A stretch of 64,000 bases of DNA from positions 2,790,001 through 2,854,000 of the forward strand of contig JAJUBI010000001.1 of the NCBI GenBank assembly GCA_022419385.1, written 5' to 3'. The position numbers and the translations under genes were made by a program. This document shows, one piece after another, positions 10,391 to 20,138 of this stretch; position 1 is the first letter of the stretch; every line of letters starts with the position of its first letter. This DNA is from Paraconiothyrium sp. Pb-2020 (Eukaryota > Ascomycota > Dothideomycetes > Pleosporales > Didymosphaeriaceae). The notes under the pieces are model-generated. The model ran no database searches. It saw only the letters and a list, made by a program, of their open reading frames with translations, and was not told where the DNA came from.

Positions 10391-11163
10391 ATGCTATTCC
10401 CCTTCCTCTTCCTCCCTCCTCTTATCGCGGCCACACTCAGCGGCCAAACCGCCTCCCCTTCACTCCCCCCTTCCATCCCCTCACCCACGCCCTCAGAAAC
10501 CGCATGCCAGATCGCCGCCCGCGCCCTCAAAGCCGTCTCCGCCACACGTCCAACGCCCTACAGCAACTTCACGGCGTACATGGATGCGCATGATCCTTTT
10601 GTTCGGGGATGTTCTTTCCCCTTCCCGGCTTCGTTGAATAGCACGTTAGCGTTGGAAGCGGCCTATCTCGAAGAAGCTGCGTGGTACGTCTGATTCTGAT
10701 GGTGTAGCTTGGGGTAACTTAGCGCACTGACGTGTTTAGGTACAACGCCGCGTACCCAACAACCTCCCAGCTGGTTGTTGCCTGTGAGGCCGAAAGGCCG
10801 GTCCTCGGCGAGCGTAATTGGCGGGAAATCGGACTTCGCCAAGGGTTGCCTTCAACTTGGAAGGTATGCGCACCATCCCTCTTTGGCGTGTTTTCCTGCT
10901 CTGGCTTCGTTTTCTGCATAATCTTGTCATGAGGATAAAGCTGATGGAGCTAGGACGTTACCGTTAGATTTCCGCCTTGTTCGGTGGTCGAGTCCAAGCC
11001 TCAGCCCACAGGTGCAAACGGTCGGTCGCATAAAGGTGGTCGACCTGGTCATCGAAATGGTAGTGCAGACCATGATGCCCTACTCGCAAACGGTGGGGAA
11101 AGTTTGCTCGAGAGCATCCCATGGCGATGGCTCTTCGCCACTTTTGGATTGTGGTGGTCCTGA
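10391..11163 (+). CDS. secreted protein of unknown function, three exons
   Basis: Exons 10391-10683, 10740-10863 and 10954-11163 give 208 aa. Intron 1 is GTACGT..TTTAG, rejoining a Trp codon. Intron 2 is GTATGC..GCTAG. A signal peptide (MLFPFLFLPPLIAATLSG) is followed by a Ser/Pro-rich spacer, then a folded-looking part with four Cys (ETACQIAA, VRGCSFPF, VVACEAER, FPPCSVVE) and N-glycosylation sites (NFT, NST). The C-terminus WRWLFATFGLWWS is hydrophobic and aromatic. The third exon stays open for 70 codons, which supports the second splice. No family recognised. Confidence 0.65.
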
Positions 11164-11467
11164 CTACCGCTGCGAAGTATGGGCATGGAGTGGGCTTCGA
11201 AGAGGTACCGAGAGGAGCAAAGGGCCATGAATAAAACGCTCATTCAAGGTTCAGGAAGAGAGGAGTAGGAACAGCGGAAGCTACGAAGGAGAAAGGATCG
11301 CAAGACAAAGGATGCAAGGGTTTTGAATGAAATGGAGCGTGAACTTTTGGCCATTTATAACGAGATATGATACAGCTAGTTTTCCGAGAAACTCCGCCCA
11401 TGCTAAACGTTCCAAAGGGTATACAGATCCTATACAGTAATCGCTAATTGCACTGACTTCGCGATGC
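11164..11467. other. 3' intergenic between convergent genes
   Basis: 304 nt between the convergent ends of the secreted protein and LYS4. No feature recognised beyond AT-rich 3' sequence. Confidence 0.4.
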
Positions 11468-14040
11468 TTACACCGTGCCGCCAATCTCCTTTCTGACCCA
11501 GCTCTCTAGACCACCGAGGGCGATGATCTCCTGGACGTTGGGCGGCAGCTCGCCGACCTTGACGCTCCACTTGTTGCCGGCCGGGCCTTCTTGCACATTC
11601 ACAGTGCTCCTTCGCACATCCCACTCGAGGGTCCAGCCCGTCCGCCTGGTCAATTGCTTAGCCTGTGAAGGCTGTGCTTGGGCTGCGGGCGGTGGCGAGT
11701 CGAGCGACTCTCGGTTTTGGGAAGGCTCTTGCATGTTCTGCTGCGACGCAGCCGGCGCTGTAGAAGAAAATACTTCGCGGAGGCGGTTGGCCAGCTTGGG
11801 TACCTCGACGCCCATAAGCGCGTTGTTAATGCTGTTGCGGCTGAAGATGTTGCCGAAGCTGCCTGCGACAACGAGCGGGATGCCCTTGGCGAGAATGGCG
11901 GTTGCGGCCTGCTCACGACTGCTGCCGCATCCGAAGTTGAATCCTGAGACGAGGATGTCTCCTGCCTTTGCGGTGTTTCCGAATGTGGGATCGTAGTTCT
12001 CCATGCAAACCTCTGCCATCTTTTCGCGGCTTACATCGTCCTGGTATGTGTATTTGCCGGGGTAGATGCCATCGGTATTGATGTTGTCGGCATCGCAGAA
12101 CACGATCTCACCACTGATCTTCTCGGGAAAGCCAGGCAGAATCTCGGTCAGAGTCTCTGACTCGGACGCAGAGTCTGGAGGGTTGATAGACTGGGTCTCG
12201 ACAGCAGCGTTCTCGGCTGATTCGATTTGCTCCTCTGCTTGCTTGATTGCCCTCTCGAGCATGTCTTCGATTGTCATCATGCGTTCCTCTTCCACAACGC
12301 CATCGCCCTCGCCGCGGCGCACACCTGCGTAGTCGGCGGGCTCTTCATACCAACCTGGGCCGGAGATCTTGCCGGCCAAGGCACTCGCCGCAACGACTTC
12401 CGGGCTGGCAAGATAGGCCTTAGCGTCAGGTGAGCCCATTCGGCCCTTAAAGTTACGGTTGCTGGCGCTGATGCCAACCTCACCGGGTTCGAGCAGACCA
12501 GTACCGAGACCAATGCAGGGTCCGCAGCCTGCGGGGAGCGGCTGCGCACCGGCTTCCAAGAGAGCCTGCCAATCACCTAGCTCCTCGGAGGCCTTCTGCT
12601 CCGGAATGGATGCGGCGGCAATGTAGAAGTTCACATGAGATGGGAGCTTGGGGATCTTGCCGCCATTCGCAGCGGCAGCGTCCTTGAAAACCCTAGCTGC
12701 AGCATGCAGATCAGACGCTCGCGAGTTTGTGCAGGAAACAAGATAAGCCTTGTTGACCTTGATGTCCTGAGCCTGCAGTTCAGCGAGCGGGGTGGCGATC
12801 TTGACAGAGTTGGGCCCAGACACGTAAGGAGAGAGTGTAGACAAGTCGAGGAAAAGTTCCTTGGCGTACACTGCTCCCTTGTCCGCAGCTAAAGCGGGCT
12901 GGAATATATGACCAGCGTTTTGCCCGACAATACCGGTTGAAGTGTACAGTTTGTCGATGCGCTCGTGTACGAATTGCTCCTGATGATGATCTTTGTATTC
13001 GCTCTGAGATCCAAACATGGCGGCATCGGTGGCCCGCGCTCTCAGCCAACCATGAAGGACCGAATCGATAGGGAACAATCCCGTGAGTGCCCCCCACTCG
13101 GTCGTCATGTTCGCAATCGTGAGACGCTCGTCCACGGGGATGGTCCGCAAGGTCTCGTCGCTACCGGTGAATTCGATGGCGTGGTTCAGGACCTCGTCCT
13201 TGTTGAAAAGCCCCGCGAGGGCAACAATGACATCCTTGCCCGTCACACCGTCTGGCAATGCTCCTGTAAGGTTGACCTTGGCGACGGGGGGGATCTGCCA
13301 CCATGTCTTTCCGGTTGCCCAGATGCTTGCGGCATCGGTGCGCACGACTGGGGTTCCCAAGCATCCAATACCTCCGTACATATTGGAATGGCTGTCAGAA
13401 GCCACAGCGACTGTGCCTGGCCATGCGTAGCCCTCCTCGACCATGATCTGATGGCCAATACCGCGTCCAGCTGGGTAAAAAACTACGTCCTGCTTCTTTG
13501 CAAACTCTTCAATCTGGTTATACTTCTTGAGGTTCTTCTCGGTCTTGTTCTGCACGTCGTGGTCAAGCGTCATGACGATCTGCTTCGGGTCATGGATCTT
13601 GGTCGCGCCGATGGACATGAACTTCAGAGCCACCGGCCACGAGTTGTCGTGTGTCATGCATTTGTGCGGCTGCAAGGTCACATAATCGCCAGACCTGAGC
13701 GTCTTGCCCTCTGCCACGCCGACAGCATACCGCTGTACGATCTTCTCCGTAAGCGTCTGCGGGACGTTCGTCTTCTGTTGGAAGGTCGACAGGAAGCTAG
13801 CGGCGGGTCCCTCTTTCAGAGAGTGGAAAACATCCGGGGATGACTCGAATTGCCGTCTCGTCGTGCAGAATGTTCGCTGAACAGCAATGGGACGAGATAA
13901 CGGCGATATGACTCGGAGAGGAAGGCGCGCTCGAGACTGCAGACAACATTAGTCAATAGGCACAATGTTGTGGGGTACAAGATGCATACCAGCGCCTGTC
14001 CCCGGCACAGTGACCGCGCTGCTCGCATAGACATGGCCAT
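11468..14040 (-). CDS. LYS4: homoaconitase, mitochondrial (lysine biosynthesis)
   Basis: Hydrates homoaconitate to homoisocitrate in the fungal alpha-aminoadipate pathway, using a [4Fe-4S] cluster. Exon 1 (13990-14040) and exon 2 (11468-13936), joined across GTATGC..CTGCAG, give 839 aa. The first ~60 residues (MAMSMRAARSLCRGQA, LPLRVISPLSRPIAV) are Arg-rich without acidic residues, a mitochondrial presequence. Aconitase-superfamily marks are KCMTHDNSW, ASDSHSNMYGG, the cluster ligands in VSCTNSRASD and AGCGPCIGLG, and the swivel domain FNFGCGSSREQAATA. The ending (WDVRRSTVNVQEGP, IIALGGLESW) is typical of Lys4, not of aconitase or Leu1. A low-complexity Gln/Ser/Pro linker interrupts the last domain. 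It diverges from SER1. Confidence 0.96.
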
Positions 14041-14481
14041 TGCGACGTGTATTGCAAATCACGATGGCGTCGTGGTGTTGGTGCTTGCTTGCTCATCTTC
14101 CCCAAAATTTCTGGCTTGGCAGCCTCGGGCCGATCTCGCAACAGTCATCCGGATTTCCCACGCTGCCATTGGATCAGCCTGCCCGCATTCAATCGCTTCA
14201 CATAATGCAATCATATGCTGCACTCCCACGCGAATGATTTGGAACGCGTGGGACGCGTCTTTCTCTGGAGAATTGATTGCACTGCATTCCGTTCGGCAAA
14301 AGCGACACCGGCGCGGGCTTTGACGCAAGCCCGCGCCATCTTCATATGCTATGACTCTGCCCGCAGCACCTGGGTGACTCCGCTGAACTAACAACTTTTG
14401 GCCCGGTGTACTTTGCGCCTCGACTTTTTGTCTCTGCTAACCAATTGACCTCAACTGACTGGCAGAAAACCCTCCGTCGCC
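14041..14481. promoter_or_regulatory. bidirectional promoter region LYS4/SER1
   Basis: 441 nt between two divergent amino-acid biosynthesis genes. Two TGACTC motifs lie at 14352-14357 and 14375-14380, 23 nt apart and about 100-130 nt before the SER1 ATG. They match six of seven positions of the Gcn4/CpcA element TGACTCA (here TGACTCT and TGACTCC). GC-palindromic pieces (ACGCGTGGGACGCGT around 14240) lie nearer LYS4. Co-regulation by cross-pathway control is inferred. Confidence 0.55.
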
Positions 14482-16014
14482 ATGGTCAACCGTTCAGACG
14501 TCAACTATTTCGGTGCGGGGCCTGCACCCCTCCCCACCACGGTGCTGGAGAAGGCATCCCAGGTGCTTCTGAACTACAGGGACAAAGGTATTGGCCTCTG
14601 CGAGATCTCCCACCGATCGCCCGAAGCGAACGAGATTCTGGCCGATGCGAAGCAGGCCCTCACTACGCTGCTTGATATTCCCGACGATTATGAGATCCTC
14701 TTCCTCCAGAGCGGCGGCAGCGGCGAGTTCAGTGCGACCGTGTACAACCTCGTCGCGATATGGGTCGAGAAGAAGCGCGCAAAGATTGCCGCAGAGGTCG
14801 GTGACGATCAAGAAGAGGTGCTCAAGCGGTTGCGAAAGGTCGTCGACGAGGAGCTGAAGCTCGACTACTTGGTCACTGGTTCGTGGTCGCTCAAGGCCTC
14901 GCAGGAAGCTGCACGACTGATCGGCGCGCAACACGTCAACGTCGCCACGGATGCACGAAAGGCCAATGGCGGCAAGTTTGGCGTGATCCCGCCCGAAGAC
15001 CAGTGGAGCCTCACACCTCGAACGTCGGGTGGTGGGCCAGCCCTGGCATACTTCTGCGACAACGAGACGGTTGATGGCGTGGAATTCCCCGCCTTTCCGA
15101 AGAGCCTCGAGGGTGATGATGCCCCTCTGGTCTGCGCAGACATGTCCTCCAACTTCATCTCGCGGAAGGTCGATGTGCGAAAGTATGCCGTTATATTCGG
15201 CGGCGCCCAAAAGAACATCGGCAACACGGGTATTGCCATTGTGATAATTCGCAAGTCCTTGCTCCCGCCTCACTCCACACCGGCCTCGCCCGATCTGTTG
15301 AGGCAGCTGAACCTATCTGTGGGTCCCATCGTGCTTGACTATCCCACCATTGCCAAGAACAATTCCCTCTACAATACACTACCCATCTTTGATGTGTGGG
15401 TCGCTGGCCAGGTCATGTCTGGCCTTGTCAACACATATGGCACGAAGCGCATCGGAGGTCAACAAGAAATCTCGGACGAGAAGGCTCGCCTGATCTATGA
15501 CACTCTTGACAAATACTCGGATGTTTACCGGGTAGTACCGGACAAGACGGTCCGCAGCAGAATGAACATCTGCTTCAGGGTCCACGGCGGGGACGCTGAC
15601 AAGGAAAAAGCATTCCTTGCAGGTGCTGAGAAGCTGGGTCTGCTTGGCCTCAAGGGCCATCGCAGTGTGGGAGGTATCCGGGCGAGCAATTGTAAGTGAA
15701 GCTATATTTCCTCGACTATTACCACTTCAACTTCGGCCTGGCATCTTCCAGCGGGGGGTACAGGTACTTGTCTATGCTATATATGCGCCTAGGCGTAAAG
15801 GTTACGGTACGCGTTCGCTGCGAAGCCTACAGGATCGTATGTGTCGATCTTAAGATTACCCAGGGCGATCGCTTAAGGCAATTGAGCATGACCTCCTGCA
15901 GAACCGAAGAAGGCAAAAGACATAGCTAACCATTTGTGCACTGCAGACAATGCCGTATCGCTAGACGGCACGAAGAAGTTGGTAGCTTACCTTGAGGACT
16001 TTGCGAAGTCATGA
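14482..16014 (+). CDS. SER1: phosphoserine aminotransferase
   Basis: PLP enzyme converting 3-phosphohydroxypyruvate and glutamate to phosphoserine in serine synthesis. Exon 1 is 14482-15691 and exon 2 is 15947-16014, giving 425 aa. Family marks are NYFGAGPAPLP at the start, GIGLCEISHRSPE, FLQSGGSGEFS, ADMSSNFISR and GGAQKNIGNTG, whose Lys should bind PLP. After the splice the Tyr codon is rebuilt and the chain ends SNYNAVSLDGTKKLVAYLEDFAKS, the expected C-terminus. Without splicing the frame stops at once (SNCK). The 255-nt intron is several times longer than others in the window. Large insertions relative to bacterial SerC (for example residues ~95-125) are usual in ascomycetes. Confidence 0.95.
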
Positions 16015-17840
16015 TGCAGAGACGATGCGCATGAGGTTATGACGGCGCTTTGCAGCTAGCCGACATGCAGAAGTTACCAGCCACCCATAAGCACCCCATT
16101 GTAGCGGGCACTTCTCGGACAGTCTCGTTCAACATGACACTCTCCGGTAGTCAACAAGACGTAGTCAATCCACTCCGTGTTGATCTCCACCAACCCCAAG
16201 TTATGCCTACCACCCTTTAGACTCATCTAATTCTGCCAATATGCGCAGCCGTTATCAAGTGCATAGACGGTTGTTTGCGCTGAGGCACGTAGTACAGAAT
16301 CTCCACCGCCGCAGTGGGCGAAGCTGGTGTTCTGGAAGAATTCCTCGCGTGGGTGCCCTCATGCACATGGACCGTTAGGATTGGTAGGTAGGTTGGACTG
16401 TGATGCCGCCAGGCCCAAAGAGTCGCTGGGTGAGACGTGGGACGAACCAAGCTTTCTTCTGGGTGCCGCCACCGTCTGGACTCAAGGGCTGCTTGTCTTC
16501 CGGCTTAGCGGTCGTATTATAGCCCATTATGACCTTGCTAGAGTGCTGCAACGACGGCGGTACGCAGGTGGCTTCTAGCTGGTTTGTCATATGGAGCTTC
16601 GCCGCCGTGACTACCACGCTGCGGGTTAATCACAAACGCGTGATGATATATGCCCAGAAATGATCGCAGACAGCAATACATCGACCTTGATGCAATGTGA
16701 CTCCCGTGAAAGCCAAAACTAACGTGTACGCTCCTGTCTGCTTCGTGACGGCGGCGCTTTTGGAGTTTTCTGGCGTGAAGTCCGCGAGAGCGCCTGCAAC
16801 CTGGGGTAGATCACGCTCGCGCGCGTGCTGCTTCGACCCTAGCTCAGTACTTACACCAACCGGAGCATTTGGCGTACGGGTCTACGCTCATACAGGCTAT
16901 GGCTAAGGTTTCCTTTTCTCATGCATCCCCGGCTTGAAGACCTCCGTGAAGACGCGCCGCATTGACATGCACCCAGTGTAGTGTTTCGCACATCCCTGAA
17001 GCGAGAGGCTGACACACACCTAAATCCAACAACGTCACAACCGCACCCCAAGCTCTTCCACCTCACCACAACCGGCCAGCAGTCGCCTCGCTCAGTCGAT
17101 GGTTTCTCAAAGCGCCCATTAAAGATACCCAAGCTCTAAATATGGAGTTGCACTTGGAAACGAAACGATGAAGACGTGAAGAAGCGCTGAGGTGTGACGG
17201 AACGCCAACCTTGGAATCAATCCATGACAGTATGGAGGAGATAGATGTGTAGGTGTAACGGGCCGACCTGTCCCCGCCTTCCATCGGCTCGCAAGCTTGG
17301 ATGGCATATCCCCGAGCACAGCAATCTCCACAGTACGCGTCCTGTGGCTGCGTGAAAGGGTCCAAGGTAATGGTCTACGAACGGGTCTTGCTGCACCCGC
17401 CTAGGCATCCTGGTGCACACGGGCTGCATGATGTTGAAACCTACCTCAAGCTAGCGTGCGTGCATACAGCCTCTCGTAAGGCCCGATTGGGAGGGCGCCA
17501 ATGCTCCCACACAACCCAGCGGAATGACAGACGCCTCAGGACTGCTGTCTCGAAACCCCGCGCTACTGGTCCGAGTCCAGGTTTCCACAAATACTGTTTG
17601 ACGTCTCATCGCTCACTCCTGGCTCCACGCCTTCATGCCTACGCTCTTTACCTTTCCTTTCTCACTGCTGGCAGGTTCAGGCACAATTCACGACTGGAGC
17701 TGAACAGATTACGATCTCTTGTTCAGCATCGGTTGGTTTTGCCTCCATGACATCGTGAAATTTCCCTTCTTTTCAGCCGCTGCTGGTTACCAGCGAGACG
17801 AACTATATTGTTGTATATTTCTCTGCAAGGAGCTGGAAAG
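16015..17840. other. long intergenic region
   Basis: 1.8 kb with no supported gene. Short ORFs (17301-17750 on +, 16375-16617 on -) lack signal peptides or motifs. The minus strand at ~16232-16617 has two adjacent open pieces in different frames that could be a decayed gene (see rejected items). It probably holds the SER1 3' end and the promoter of the seven-TM gene. Confidence 0.45.
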
Positions 17841-20138
17841 ATGGAAGGATGGGACCTCCGGCATCCGCACCTCGACGTGCGGTCGCACTTCAACATGACC
17901 CTCAACAGCTCGGCTGTCCCTCAGAACCCGTGGACGAGCCAGAACGAAACCCGGACGTTGATTGGGAGCCTCAAGCTTGCTCAGGTCCAGACGCTGCGAA
18001 CGATGCATCTGACCTTGGGCGCTTTCAGTCTGGCTCTGGCGCTGTTGACGGTTCACCGGATTATTTCGGACGCAAGTAGGGCAGCTGAGCTCCAGGCGCA
18101 TCTGAGGAAGGTGTAGGTGACGGCATATATCGTTCGCAAATCTCCAGCTGATGGTTTCTAGACGATTCGCCGCACTCCGGAACGTTCATCCCGCAGAGAT
18201 ATTCCCACTCGTACTGGCTACCGGTGCGGTTATACAACAAATTATATTCGTAGCAGTGCAGAGCACTTCTCTCAGTAGTGTTTTATCTAACCAATGTCGA
18301 GGACTGGCCATGATCACGTTGCCCGGTACGTACAACCAACCGCTCGAACCACCACTCGGCTGATTAGCACAGCGATCTTCCTCCTGGGTATAATAACTCT
18401 AGTTTTTGGAATCGATATGGCGATGCGAGCGCTTAAAGCTGACCGATTCGCTCCCAAGGGAAAATGGACGACCACCATCTGTATCGGATTCGTTGCGTTC
18501 CTGACGCTGATGATGTGGATGCCCACGGTAGCCTGGCCAATGTACAACCGATGCTTTGCGAGCCTTATTTGGTTCCCGATGCGCTACGATCTTCTTATGC
18601 TTGTTGTCCTGGTCATTCTGATCGGTATGTTTCTAACGCTGGCGGCCATCATTAGCATTCAGTTGATGCGGACGTCGGACGTGGATCCAAACCAGCGAAT
18701 TGCAGCTTCGCGAATGTGCTACTACTTGATCATGACAGCTTTGCTATACGTATGTCCAGCGTAAGACAATTGAAGTGATGGAAGCTGACAGAGACTGCAG
18801 ACACTGCTCCTACCCGTAGAAGTACAAGCTCATCGACGAGACTTCAATAGCACCTATGCTACGTCGAGAATCGCCGAAGTCGCTCTGTTCTGCTCCGGCA
18901 TTGTTATCGCATTCGTCCATCTATTCCTCCGTGTAAACGCCACGCGCCTGGTCATCAAGCCTATGAGCGAGATGAACTCGTCTACAAAACAGAAGCGTCC
19001 GAAGCTTCGATTGTTTGGTCCTAGCGACCTCGAAATGAACATCAGTGGCCCACTAGCATTACAAGGTGGACGTCGACCGGAAAGCAGACAAGGCCTCATC
19101 GATGTTGGTCCCGAGAAGAACCGATTCGATTTCGAGCCAGGTTACTTTGAGCGGTCGGAACGACCGCTTACTCCGGCTTCGGCCCGGTCCCAAGGTCCCA
19201 TCGATCCCACCAAATGGCCGCTTCCCCCGGACCCAGTCCAGACAGGATTCTTTGCAGAGCAAAAGGATGGCACTACTGGCCTTCACAGGCGCAACAAGTC
19301 CAACTACTCGCTCTTTCCGACAAGGGCTGAGGAGGTTCCACGTTTGCCCGCCACCGTGTACAGCCCACCAAGATCCGCAGGACCTCCGGGTCGATTCTCT
19401 CAGCTTGCAATGCGGCGTCAATCTCGGAAGGGCTCCATTGCCGACACGAAGTCCGTCACTGACGTGGGAGAAGCATTTAGCTTTCTCGTGAAGCCACCAC
19501 CTCTGTTCTCAGGACGCCACAACCGCAACCAAAGTACCGACAGCAGCGCAACCGTGCAAATCGGCCTTCGCTTCTCCCTTGCACCAGCAATACTTGGTGC
19601 GGGGACATATGGCCAGGATGCACCACCTGTCCCTCCTCTACGACGCGATGAAAGCGAGTCCAGCATCGGAACTCTCGGCCTCCCCATCCAATCTCCTTCC
19701 ACCAACACCACACCCTCCGACCTCGAAGGCGAAACCCTCCAAGCAGTCGCCTTCCCCCAGCCACCCAAACCTGCAGTGACGTCGCCCGCAAAACCCAGTC
19801 CGGGCAAGACTGCCGCTTTTCCGGTCCTCTCCCCCGCCACCTACCTCCAAGACCAGCGCGAGAAGATCCTCCCTCCAACACCTCGATCTGCGCTTCCCGG
19901 TCCACCACCTATGAGTCAGCCTCCCGTACCTCTACGAGCTGGCCCCGGTCTCAGCGGCCTGAGGATGAACCCCATCTCCCCAGCTAGCACCCTCTCCCCT
20001 ACATCACCAGCGACGCCGAGCATACAAGCAAGCCGCTCGAATTCCTTGCGGTCGAACGCGAGCCCGTCGCCGACAGCGCGAATTCCCCTCGGCGCCGGGA
20101 CTATGGCGCGCACTCCTCCCGCGAACGGCTGGATATGA
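17841..20138 (+). CDS. seven-transmembrane fungal membrane protein with long Ser/Pro-rich cytosolic tail (GPCR-like)
   Basis: Exons 17841-18112, 18162-18325, 18373-18749 and 18801-20138 give 716 aa; all three introns are 47-51 nt GT..AG. Residues ~1-45 are extracellular with N-glycosylation sites (NMT, NSS, NET). Seven hydrophobic helices follow: HLTLGAFSLALALLTV, IFPLVLATGAVIQQIIFVAV, AIFLLGIITLVFGI, ICIGFVAFLTLMMW, LLMLVVLVILIGMFLTLAAI, RMCYYLIMTALLYTLLLPV and IAEVALFCSGIVIAFVHLFL. About 390 residues of Pro/Ser/Arg-rich, probably disordered tail come after (SPTSPATPSIQASRSN). The topology and tail are those of fungal GPCR-like or sensor proteins, but I cannot place it in a characterised class. 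An in-frame ATG at 17808 is a weaker start. Confidence 0.8.

Noticed and set aside
13161..13843. Long + strand frames inside LYS4
   Set aside because: Shadows of the GC-rich LYS4 coding strand; LYS4 itself is unmistakable.
16232..16617. Two adjacent minus-strand open pieces, the second ending with FFQNTSFAHCGGGDS and YALDNGCAYWQN
   Set aside because: They are in different frames with a stop between, and no homologue comes to mind. Might be a relic of a secreted-protein gene, but support is too thin.
17301..17750. 149-codon frame on +
   Set aside because: Composition is Arg/His/Ser noise with no motif, signal peptide or leader.
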